From NCBI GenBank assembly GCA_031551625.1, contig JAVBNJ010000109.1, forward strand, positions 1 through 10,383: a stretch of DNA of 10,383 nt, in the 5' to 3' direction. Positions within the stretch are counted from its first letter, which is position 1. Each line of letters starts with the position of its first letter. Shown piece after piece: positions 1 to 5,702 of the stretch. Under the pieces are notes generated by a model, which worked only from the letters and a program-made list of their open reading frames with translations, made no database searches and was not told the DNA's origin. This stretch comes from JAVBNJ01 sp031551625 (GTDB lineage Bacteria; Bacteroidota; Bacteroidia; Bacteroidales; UBA932). The position numbers and the translations under genes were made by a program.

Positions 1-501
1 GATGCTAATTTGTATCGAATAGTACAAATGCCCGGTGATGGGAAATGGTATATGGCACAAAATCTGAATTACAAAGGGGTTACCTATAGTTGCTGGCAGG
101 GTGTAGCGGCAAATTGTGCATCGTCGGGAGCCTATTACCCATGGGCAAGTGCCAATAATAGCAGCACATGCCCTTCGGGTTGGAAGGTTCCGACAGCTGC
201 CGAATGGAACGCCTTTGTTACAAACAACAGTTCGCCGCGTTATATAGATTTGGTAGAAACATCGGTGGGAGGAAATGATTATTACGGTACCTCCTTTAGT
301 TTGTATAATACATTCTACTGTCCTGCGTATGGTTGGGATTCTTGGCAAGCAGGACAATGGTGGTGCAAGGACGGGTATATATTAATTATAGATCCGTCGT
401 TATATGGTTGGAGTGCTCAACCCCATACACAATGTAATCATAGCGATTGTATTCACATAACGGATAACGTAGATTATTTTCGTATTCGTTGTATGAAATA
501 G
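1..501 (+). CDS. FISUMP-domain protein, 3' partial (start lies before the window)
   Basis: The frame is open to the left edge (it begins D-A-N-L-Y-R-I), so only the last ~166 residues are seen and the TTG at 10 is not a credible start. The pattern 'YRIVQMPGDGKWYMAQNLNY', then a Cys-rich stretch, 'CPSGWKVPTAAEWNAF', and a C-terminal 'FRIRCMK' matches the Fibrobacter succinogenes major paralogous (FISUMP, TIGR02145) domain. This domain is common in surface or secreted proteins of Fibrobacteres and Bacteroidota, and its biochemical role is not known. At least eight cysteines are present, which suggests disulfides and an extracytoplasmic location (inference). No T9SS sorting domain follows; the protein ends at the FISUMP domain. 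The missing N-terminus probably carries the signal peptide or lipobox. A strong hairpin follows about 57 nt after the stop. Confidence 0.85.
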   Translation, partial: DANLYRIVQMPGDGKWYMAQNLNYKGVTYSCWQGVAANCASSGAYYPWASANNSSTCPSGWKVPTAAEWNAFVTNNSSPRYIDLVETSVGGNDYYGTSFSLYNTFYCPAYGWDSWQAGQWWCKDGYILIIDPSLYGWSAQPHTQCNHSDCIHITDNVDYFRIRCMK

Positions 502-558
502 TTATTGGCAGCAAGTTTGCGTATAGCGGCTATGCACTGTGTATGAGAAAAATTGCGG

Positions 559-593
559 ATAAAAGGCTGGAGGATTAGCTTCCAGCCTTTTAT
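559..593 (+). terminator. Hairpin, probable terminator of the FISUMP gene
   Basis: A perfect 13-bp stem pairs 559-571 with 581-593, with core arms AAAAGGCTGGA and TCCAGCCTTTT. G572-T580 and G573-C579 can extend it, leaving a 5-nt loop. The stem is GC-rich at the top and ends in A/T tracts on both sides (TTTTATA after the descending arm), so it resembles a rho-independent terminator that could work in either direction. It lies between the FISUMP stop and the promoter of the next gene pair. Confidence 0.75.
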
Positions 594-639
594 ACTGTGT
601 TGTTCTACCTCGCAAAATAAGAAGACCTCTACATATTAT

Positions 640-669
640 TTTGAGATACTATAAAAAGTAGTATCTTTG
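640..669 (+). promoter_or_regulatory. Bacteroidetes-type promoter of the toxin-antitoxin pair
   Basis: TTTG at 640-643 and TATCTTTG at 662-669 match the Bacteroidetes primary sigma consensus (-33 TTTG and -7 TAnnTTTG), with an 18-nt gap close to the usual spacing. The -7 box ends 20 nt before the ATG at 690, which predicts a short leader of roughly 15 nt. It lies just after the terminator-like hairpin, so the gene pair appears to have its own promoter. Confidence 0.65.
644..666. repeat. Inverted repeat over the -7 box, candidate operator
   Basis: AGATACTA (644-651) and TAGTATCT (659-666) form a perfect 8-bp inverted repeat with a 7-nt spacer. The right half covers most of the TATCTTTG -7 box. 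Symmetric sites in this position usually bind a dimeric repressor, and the first gene of the pair is a small helix-turn-helix-like protein, so autoregulation is a reasonable inference. Binding has not been shown. Confidence 0.55.
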
Positions 670-689
670 AAAGATAAAATTTAGTGATT

Positions 690-938
690 ATGGAAAGTCA
701 AATAGCAATATCTTATCCCGAATCATTGGCTTTTTCATTAAAAATGAAAAATAGTGAGTTCGAACGGGAGATGAAAAGCCTCTCATTGGTTAAGTTGTAC
801 GAGTTAGGTAAAATATCGTCGGGTTTGGCTGCAAAAGTGTTAGATATATCGCGTTTAGATTTCTTACATTTGTTGGGTTTGTATAGCGTATCTTATTTTT
901 CCGAGAATGAACTTGAAATGGATATAGCCAATGCGTAA
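690..938 (+). CDS. UPF0175 family small HTH protein, putative antitoxin
   Basis: This 82-residue protein matches the UPF0175 pattern (Pfam PF03683). A short N-terminal strand region is followed by 'LYELGKISSGLAAKVLDISR' (about residues 37-56) and then 'LDFLHLLGLYSVSYF', the helix-turn-helix-like core that family members share. UPF0175 proteins are small and often sit just before a PIN-domain gene, where they are regarded as antitoxins and repressors. That is the arrangement here: the stop overlaps the start of the PIN gene by 8 nt, which suggests translational coupling. The ATG at 690 is preferred over the in-frame GTG at 684, because ATG fits the family's length and lies 20 nt after the -7 box. 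The coding sequence is AT-rich compared with genes further right. Neutralising activity is inferred, not seen. Confidence 0.85.
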   Translation: MESQIAISYPESLAFSLKMKNSEFEREMKSLSLVKLYELGKISSGLAAKVLDISRLDFLHLLGLYSVSYFSENELEMDIANA

Positions 939-1410
939 AGTCGTATCAAATACCACGCCTATTCTTTCTTTATTAAAAATTGGCAAGTTGGATTTGCTGA
1001 AGGAATTGTATGGCAGTATTATTATACCTCAAGCAGTGTATGATGAGTTGGAAGCTGGGAAAGATAAAAATTTTTATGTTGATTTGAAAACCCTGCCGTG
1101 GATTAAAATCGAACGGATAAAAACGGAAGAGACTAAGTTGTATCTTTTTGATTTGGATGCTGGCGAAGCCGAGGTCATTATTTTGGCGCATGAGCAAAAC
1201 GCCGATCTTGTTATTTTAGATGAATCATTGGGTCGTCGTTATGCCAAACAACTAGATCTTACACTCACCGGTACTGTTGGTGTCCTTTTGAAAGCCAAGC
1301 AAAAAGGGTTGATTGATAATATCTCTATAGTGTTGCAAAAGTTGGTAGAAAGGGGTTCGTGGTTAAATCCTAAATTAATAACCAAAGCTCGAGAATTGGC
1401 CGGTGAGTAA
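931..1410 (+). CDS. DUF3368 PIN-domain protein, putative toxin ribonuclease
   Basis: This 159-residue protein has the DUF3368 (PF11848) form of the PIN nuclease fold. 'VVSNTTPILSLLKIGKLDLL' opens the domain, with Asn7 where many PIN proteins have Asp; my recollection is that Asn is common in this subfamily. 'YDELEAG' supplies Glu39, 'DLDAGEAEVIILA' supplies Asp76, Glu79 and Glu81, and 'ADLVILDESLGRRYA' supplies Asp97. 'LTGTVGVLLKAKQKGLI' is the typical C-terminal segment. These acidic residues would bind the divalent metal in RNA cleavage. It starts inside the last codons of the UPF0175 gene, in a different frame. The pair is therefore most simply a type II toxin-antitoxin-like module. The activity and target RNA cannot be told from sequence. 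A sampled 60-nt stretch (961-1020) has only 18 G/C. Confidence 0.85.
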   Translation: MRKVVSNTTPILSLLKIGKLDLLKELYGSIIIPQAVYDELEAGKDKNFYVDLKTLPWIKIERIKTEETKLYLFDLDAGEAEVIILAHEQNADLVILDESLGRRYAKQLDLTLTGTVGVLLKAKQKGLIDNISIVLQKLVERGSWLNPKLITKARELAGE

Positions 1411-1453
1411 TGCTGTACAGTGCTGTTTTTTTTGTAGTTTAAATTACTAGCTA

Positions 1454-2044
1454 ATGCTCGATTATATTCTTCACCTCGATACGGAACTGTTCCTGCTGCT
1501 CAACAGTGCGCAGTGTGCATGGCTCAACCCCGTGATGGTTTTCTTTTCTAAAATCATGGTGTGGGCGCCGCTCTACGTGGCTATCGTGTTTTTCTTTTTT
1601 TATAAACGCGATTGGAAAACAGGCCTGTTGATGTTGGCCGCCGTACTTCTTGCGTTTGCATTGACCGACCGCTTATCGGTTGTATTGTTCAAGGATACGG
1701 TGCAGCGTTTGCGGCCTTGCCATGCCATGGATTTAGGCATTCACCTGCTTGAAGGGTGCGGCGGGCGGTATGGCTTTTTATCCAGTCATGCAGCAAGTAC
1801 CTTTGGTTTGGCAGCTATTACTTCGTTGCTCTACCGCCGCAAGTGGTACACGTGGAGTATTTTCGCATGGGCTACTGTTGTAAGCTATAGCCGTATTTAT
1901 GTAGGCAAGCACTATCCGCTCGATGTGTTGTGCGGTGCGGCGTTTGGCATGCTTATAGGTTATCTTGTTTATTTGTTGTATAAAAAGGTACAAGGGAGCA
2001 GCGGTGAAAAGGTGAAAGGGAATCAGCCGCCCTTGTGCCTTTGA
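1454..2044 (+). CDS. PAP2-family membrane phosphatase (lipid phosphatase)
   Basis: This 196-residue membrane protein carries all three PAP2 signature motifs. Motif 1 is Lys80 through Arg87-Pro88 ('KDTVQRLRP'). Motif 2 is Ser110-Ser111-His112 ('FLSSHAAST', an SSH variant of PSGH). Motif 3 is 'SRIYVGKHYPLD' with Arg147, His153 and Asp157. His153 would be the nucleophile and His112 the acid. Hydrophobic stretches near residues 22-50, 57-75, 113-126, 133-145 and 158-176 fit the usual multi-helix fold. Known members dephosphorylate phosphatidate, lysophosphatidate, phosphatidylglycerophosphate or undecaprenyl pyrophosphate in the membrane; sequence alone does not decide which. The next gene, an acyltransferase-HAD fusion, begins 35 nt after the stop, so a phospholipid role is favoured. 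The last ~12 codons run into a repeat (2003-2063), so the C-terminal tail may be a late extension. Confidence 0.9.
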   Translation: MLDYILHLDTELFLLLNSAQCAWLNPVMVFFSKIMVWAPLYVAIVFFFFYKRDWKTGLLMLAAVLLAFALTDRLSVVLFKDTVQRLRPCHAMDLGIHLLEGCGGRYGFLSSHAASTFGLAAITSLLYRRKWYTWSIFAWATVVSYSRIYVGKHYPLDVLCGAAFGMLIGYLVYLLYKKVQGSSGEKVKGNQPPLCL

Positions 2045-2063
2045 ATCTTTTCACCCTTTCACC
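2003..2063. repeat. Imperfect inverted repeat of GGTGAAAR units across the PAP2 stop
   Basis: The left arm at 2003-2018 consists of two tandem units, GGTGAAAA and GGTGAAAG. The right arm at 2048-2063 (TTTTCACC, CTTTCACC) is its complement with two mismatches out of 16. The loop is 29 nt and contains the PAP2 stop. The left arm encodes the final Lys/Gly/Glu/Val-rich tail of the PAP2 protein, and the right arm is in the leader of the next gene. A hairpin here could stabilise or attenuate the transcript between the two genes. I recall similar GTGAAA-type filler repeats between Bacteroidetes genes, but cannot verify this. Confidence 0.6.
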
Positions 2064-2079
2064 ATATAATATTGTAAAT

Positions 2080-3483
2080 ATGTTTTATTCCATTCTTTTC
2101 TACATTTATTTCGCACTCACTACGCCGGTATACTACCTTATTGGATTTTTGTTGCAGTGCCTGACATTCTGGTTCGACCGCGACCGCAAAATCCTTCACT
2201 ACTATTCGTACTTCTGGGGATTGCAGCACTACTGGGTGCAGCCGTGGTGGCGGATTCGCGTAACAGGCCGCGAAAATGCCGTGCCCGGGAAAAAATACGT
2301 TATCATGTCGAACCACCAGTCGATGCTCGATATTTGTTTGCTCTACAAGGTGCCCAAACTATTCAAATGGATATCGAAAAAAGAAGTGGGGAAAATTCCA
2401 TTTGTCGGTTGGGCGCTATACCTGCACCGCGATATCCTTATCACGCGCGGCGACCGGGCGGGGCTGGTGAAAATGTTGAAAGAGTCGGACGATTACCTGC
2501 AACGCGGCGTGAGCATTATCATGTTCCCCGAAGGCACGCGCACCAGGGACGGACGTGTGCATGAGTTTAAGGAAGGCGGGTTTATGCTGGCGAAGAAAAG
2601 TAATGTTGCTATCCTGCCTGTGGCGATTGACGGTAACTTTGATGCCTTGCAGAAAAATAGTTGGAAGTTGCGCCGCAAGCAGCTTTTTCAAGTACATATC
2701 CTGCCCGAAATTTCAGAAACAGAAGTGGCGGAAACTCCAACTAAAGAATTAGTGAAGAACGTGCAACGTATTATTACAAACGAGCATAAGCTTATGGCGC
2801 CTGCAAAATACGCCGAAGTACAACCCCCGTTTGGTGTGATTTTCGATATGGATGGTGTGCTCGTAAACAATCACGAATACCATCGCGAGGCATTTGTGGC
2901 ACTGCTGAAAAAACATAACGTGCCCGATGCCGAAAAGCGCTTTACAACGAGTATCTATGGGAAGCGCAATACCGATATCCTGCGCGAAATGTTTCCCGAA
3001 GAAAAGAATCAAGACGTGCTATTGCAATTCTCGGACGAGAAAGAAGCGCTTTACCGCCAGATATACCGCGATCATGCAACTCCTACACCGGGTTTGATAG
3101 AATTGCTCGAAGCCTTGAAGCAAGCGGGAATCCCAATGGCTATAGGATCGTCGGCCATGTTGGTGAATGTAGATTTTATTCTTGACGTGTTGCATATCCG
3201 CCCCTATTTTACCACAATTATCCATGAGCAGTTGGTAACCAACGGCAAGCCCGACCCTGAAGTGTTTTTGAAAGCGGCGGCCGGCATTGGTGTTCCACCA
3301 TCGCATTGTGTGGTGTTCGAAGATGCCATGGCCGGTGTGAAAGCAGGCCGTGCGGCAGGAGCCAAAGTAATCGGCATTACATCGGCACATACGCCCGAAG
3401 AACTGGCGCCTTATGTAGATTATTCACTTCCTGATTTTACAAGCGTTACGGTTGAAAGCCTGCAAGGGCTTATTTCGAAATAA
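2080..3483 (+). CDS. Fused PlsC-type acyltransferase and HAD (beta-PGM-like) phosphatase
   Basis: This 467-residue protein has two enzyme domains. Residues 1-~27 are a hydrophobic membrane anchor. Residues ~60-235 are a PlsC/LPLAT acyltransferase with the NHx4D motif (Asn78-His79 to Asp84) and 'FPEGTR' at 149-154, the pattern of 1-acylglycerol-3-phosphate acyltransferases, which make phosphatidate from lysophosphatidate and acyl-ACP/CoA. A ~15-residue linker leads to a HAD subfamily IA domain (~251-467): 'DMDGVL' with Asp256 and Asp258, 'AIGSSA' (Ser357), 'GKPDPEVF' (Lys390) and 'VVFEDAMAGV' (Glu414, Asp415). Both active sites look intact. The cap start 'HEYHREAF' resembles beta-phosphoglucomutase and sugar- or glycerol-phosphatases. 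The ATG at 2080 is chosen over an in-frame GTG at 2035, which lies inside the PAP2 gene and repeat. An internal Met239 (near 2794) could give a free HAD protein. The HAD substrate is unknown. Confidence 0.9.
   Translation: MFYSILFYIYFALTTPVYYLIGFLLQCLTFWFDRDRKILHYYSYFWGLQHYWVQPWWRIRVTGRENAVPGKKYVIMSNHQSMLDICLLYKVPKLFKWISKKEVGKIPFVGWALYLHRDILITRGDRAGLVKMLKESDDYLQRGVSIIMFPEGTRTRDGRVHEFKEGGFMLAKKSNVAILPVAIDGNFDALQKNSWKLRRKQLFQVHILPEISETEVAETPTKELVKNVQRIITNEHKLMAPAKYAEVQPPFGVIFDMDGVLVNNHEYHREAFVALLKKHNVPDAEKRFTTSIYGKRNTDILREMFPEEKNQDVLLQFSDEKEALYRQIYRDHATPTPGLIELLEALKQAGIPMAIGSSAMLVNVDFILDVLHIRPYFTTIIHEQLVTNGKPDPEVFLKAAAGIGVPPSHCVVFEDAMAGVKAGRAAGAKVIGITSAHTPEELAPYVDYSLPDFTSVTVESLQGLISK
3470..3483. 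repeat. 14-bp perfect palindrome ending two convergent genes
   Basis: TTATTTCGAAATAA is its own reverse complement. The plus-strand acyltransferase-HAD gene and the minus-strand T9SS protein gene both end in it, reading ATT TCG AAA TAA, so both proteins finish with Ile-Ser-Lys. The two reading frames overlap by exactly these 14 bases. There is no room for a separate terminator, and none is visible beyond it in either gene's 3' flank. Confidence 0.95.
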
Positions 3484-5431
3484 CGAGTTTTCTACTCGCT
3501 TTGTACTCCCCGTTTTCGTATATGCGTAGCACATACAAACCATTGGGCAGTGCGGCTACCGGAAAATTGCCATTTCCTGTCGATATGTTTTGTACCATTG
3601 TTCCATTCACATCATACAGCTCTATGCGATAGGTTACCTCTCCCGCATTTTCCACGGTAGTTTGATTTGCTACCGTTACGCGCTCGCGTGCAGGATTCGG
3701 GTACACAACCCAATTGTCGGCTGCTTTTACGGATGTCTGTTCATTTTGAGAACCGCTGCCCGGTGTAGCTTTGCCGAATACGGGACGTATCATCAGGCTG
3801 CCACGGAATTCCGACGGCACCCAAAGGTTACCGATGCTGCAATAATTGGTGTTGATGTATTGGCTATTGACATCGTACCCGATATTTAAAAATACTTCCG
3901 ATGTTTGTATCCACCCGATGTAGAACGTTTGTCCCTTTTGAACAGCAAGCGCTTTAGGCAAGCGGAATGTGGTAAATTTATTCAACCCGTCACTGAAAGC
4001 AGGGGAGTTTACTTTTTCGCTGTATAGCAATTTACCCGGCAACCCGTTTTCATCGGCCCATACAGCAATTTTGAAAGCCTTGGCATTGGCGCTATCCAAC
4101 GCAAGGTTGAAATACATACTGATTCCGCGTAAACTATCGGCTGCATACGATGTATAGCGGATAGCTACTTGTCCGTTGCTGGTGCCTGTACCGTATAACC
4201 CGTATCCATTTTCGGCGCTGCCATCGTCGTAACTGTAGTAGTCGTAAAAACGTTGCAGGTAGCGTGTAGTATCGTTGTGGCGCAAGGCAACCCGTAAAGG
4301 CGACGGGTCTACATCTGTGATAATGTAACTCCGAACTTCAAATTCGGCAGAGTCGGCACCGGCTACTGTATTGAACTGGTAAGGCTCGAACGAGTAGTCG
4401 CGCACAAATTTTTGTCCGTTCAAAATATTCTCCGAACCGCCGGTATAGTTCTGCGGAAAACCTTCGGCGCCTTTGCCGGGCGTAATGCTGAAGCGGCGCG
4501 TGATATTGCGCGGTCCCCAGCCAAGGTTTTGATAAGTCAATGAAAATTGCATGGGATTGCCGAACAGGTTTCGCTGTGCATCGGCTGTGTTAAGATGCGC
4601 CGCGGGAACAGACGAATAGGCCAGCGCCAGTGATTGCTGCGGTTCGCAGATGGCTACGTCGGGCAACAATGTGTCGTTCACTGTGCGGTTGCTGTTCAGG
4701 TACACATAGTCGAGGTGCCAATGGTCACAATTGCTTCGTTTGCCCGGTACCGGACTTGCTCCCATGCTTGCCATATTCGAAAAACGAAAGCGGAAACCGC
4801 TTTGTAAAAACAGCGCTTCTTCAATAGCAATGGCTACATAATGGAATTTAGTACCAATACTGTCTGTTAGTATACGGGGAGTGAGGCTTGGCAAAAATAC
4901 TTCGGTAAGCGTGGTATCGCGTTCGTTGGCGGAGGCTGTCCACACCGGAATCCAGCTACCGGCGCTGGGAGCATAAAATTCCAATTTGAAAATATCCGTG
5001 GGTTCCGGCATATCGCCAAGACCACCGGGCTGGTAGAAGAAACTCAGCACGACACCTGTTTTTCCACTAAGGTTAATGGTTGTACTTGTGAGTTCATCGG
5101 CCTTCTCGGGAATGGAACCAAGGTACGGGTAAATTTTACCATTCTCATCCTGTCCATCGAATGTAGCCACGCCAATGCTTGGCGGGTTGATAGGGTAGGT
5201 GGTGTTTACAAACACACCGGCGCTTTCCCAAATCGCCGTATTCGGAAATGCATTGCCGTCGGCAAAATCGTCCACCACGGGCAATTCAAGCGGTGTGGCA
5301 GCCATTCTGCTAATCTGGCTTTTCGGTTGCGGCCGTGCGTGCGGGTTGGCATAAATACCCACCAGCGCTTCCTGCGCCCACAGTGAGGCGGAAGCAGCAA
5401 CTAATAGTCCGATAAGTAGTAATCTTCGCAA
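3470..5431 (-). CDS. Secreted protein with type IX secretion C-terminal sorting domain
   Basis: This 653-residue protein begins with a signal peptide: Met-Arg-Arg, a hydrophobic core and 'SLWAQ' (cleavage near residue 19-20). The C-terminal ~80 residues (from about 573) form a type A T9SS sorting domain: 'VVYPNPARERVTV', then 'YRIELYDVNGTMV', 'LPNGLYVLRI' and a basic end 'KLVISK'. Such proteins cross the inner membrane by Sec and the outer membrane by T9SS, then are released or anchored to A-LPS. The N-terminal part ('DDFADG', about 55-255) looks like a jelly-roll or MAM-like beta domain. A second module around 400-545 begins 'YYSYDDGSAENGYGL', which I recall from other Bacteroidota secreted proteins. 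No catalytic motif is recognised. The TTG start at 5431-5429 is supported by an in-frame TAA two codons upstream and an AAAGGA site. It follows the 57-aa gene by 27 nt. Confidence 0.85.
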   Translation of the reverse strand: MRRLLLIGLLVAASASLWAQEALVGIYANPHARPQPKSQISRMAATPLELPVVDDFADGNAFPNTAIWESAGVFVNTTYPINPPSIGVATFDGQDENGKIYPYLGSIPEKADELTSTTINLSGKTGVVLSFFYQPGGLGDMPEPTDIFKLEFYAPSAGSWIPVWTASANERDTTLTEVFLPSLTPRILTDSIGTKFHYVAIAIEEALFLQSGFRFRFSNMASMGASPVPGKRSNCDHWHLDYVYLNSNRTVNDTLLPDVAICEPQQSLALAYSSVPAAHLNTADAQRNLFGNPMQFSLTYQNLGWGPRNITRRFSITPGKGAEGFPQNYTGGSENILNGQKFVRDYSFEPYQFNTVAGADSAEFEVRSYIITDVDPSPLRVALRHNDTTRYLQRFYDYYSYDDGSAENGYGLYGTGTSNGQVAIRYTSYAADSLRGISMYFNLALDSANAKAFKIAVWADENGLPGKLLYSEKVNSPAFSDGLNKFTTFRLPKALAVQKGQTFYIGWIQTSEVFLNIGYDVNSQYINTNYCSIGNLWVPSEFRGSLMIRPVFGKATPGSGSQNEQTSVKAADNWVVYPNPARERVTVANQTTVENAGEVTYRIELYDVNGTMVQNISTGNGNFPVAALPNGLYVLRIYENGEYKASRKLVISK

Positions 5432-5438
5432 AATTTAT

Positions 5439-5444
5439 TCCTTT
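5439..5444 (-). promoter_or_regulatory. Ribosome binding site supporting the TTG start
   Basis: On the minus strand AAAGGA lies 7 nt before the TTG at 5431. An in-frame TAA two codons before that TTG rules out a longer start, and the next in-frame ATG (residue 43) would remove the signal peptide. The only other option is the ATT codon directly before the TTG. Confidence 0.6.
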
Positions 5445-5458
5445 ATAAAACTTGTGAA

Positions 5459-5632
5459 TTATGCTAATGAGAAATATTTTTCTTCTCCGAAAAAGATACG
5501 GTTTAGCTTGTCTTTAATAGCAATTACAACACCTCTGAATGGATTGTTTTCGACATCAATTACTGTTCCTTCAATCCATTCATCTAATCCGGTAATTTCC
5601 GGAGATGCTTTCGCTTTATCCCCCTTTTTCAT
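5459..5632 (-). CDS. Small 57-aa protein, SH3/KOW-like in appearance, function unknown
   Basis: Reading the minus strand from the ATG at 5632 gives 57 residues that open 'MKKGDKAKASPEITGLDEWI', continue 'EGTVIDVENNPFRGVVIAIK' and end 'RIFFGEEKYFSLA'. The short, strand-rich, charged pattern with 'G-x-V-x-D-V-E' and 'G-V-V-I-A' looks like a small beta-barrel (SH3- or KOW-like). It resembles a small protein I recall from other Bacteroidales with the form 'MK.GDK.RA...I.GL..WIEG.VI.VE.NPF', sometimes loosely annotated as a transcriptional regulator. No DNA-binding motif is visible. The gene has a good Bacteroidetes -7 box 20 nt upstream. It is followed 27 nt later by the T9SS protein gene on the same strand, so they may be co-transcribed. 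The balanced composition, clean promoter and fit with neighbours argue that it is real. Confidence 0.75.
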   Translation of the reverse strand: MKKGDKAKASPEITGLDEWIEGTVIDVENNPFRGVVIAIKDKLNRIFFGEEKYFSLA

Positions 5633-5651
5633 AATCGAAAAATTTTATCGA

Positions 5652-5659
5652 CAAAGATA
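5652..5659 (-). promoter_or_regulatory. -7 box for the 57-aa gene
   Basis: On the minus strand this reads TATCTTTG, an exact match to TAnnTTTG, 19 nt before the start codon at 5632. No TTTG is seen at the ideal -33 distance. The nearest minus-strand TTTG is at 5693-5696, too far away. An eight-base T tract lies directly upstream. Confidence 0.55.
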
Positions 5660-5671
5660 CAAAAAAAATCG

Positions 5672-5679
5672 TACTTTTG
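5672..5679 (+). promoter_or_regulatory. -7 box for the YfcE-type gene
   Basis: TACTTTTG matches TAnnTTTG. It lies 23 nt before the ATG at 5703, predicting a leader of under 20 nt. A -33 TTTG is not clear. Together with the minus-strand box at 5652-5659 it makes a compact divergent promoter region. Confidence 0.5.
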
Positions 5680-5700
5680 TTCTTCGAATATCCAAAAGTA
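5672..5700. repeat. Inverted repeat in the divergent promoter region
   Basis: TACTTTTG (5672-5679) and CAAAAGTA (5693-5700) are perfect 8-bp inverted arms with a 13-nt spacer. The left arm is the plus-strand -7 box, and the right arm lies directly before the YfcE start codon, where it could block ribosome access. By symmetry the right arm is also a TAnnTTTG match on the minus strand. It could be a protein site, a hairpin over the start, or chance. Confidence 0.4.
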
Positions 5701-5702
5701 GG

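Noticed and set aside
1411..1453. CTGTACAG palindrome plus an eight-T tract as a terminator of the PIN gene
   Set aside because: The palindrome has no loop and cannot form a proper stem before the T tract, so it was not listed as a terminator.
2035..2079. GTG start for the acyltransferase-HAD gene
   Set aside because: It overlaps the PAP2 gene and the inverted repeat; the ATG at 2080 opens directly into the membrane anchor.
2157..2564. 135-aa reading frame inside the acyltransferase gene
   Set aside because: It is an Arg-rich shadow in another frame; the main frame has full acyltransferase motifs across the same bases.
5454..5702. In-frame N-terminal extension of the YfcE-type protein
   Set aside because: It is antisense to the 57-aa gene, contains the promoter region, and the family fold starts exactly at the ATG at 5703.
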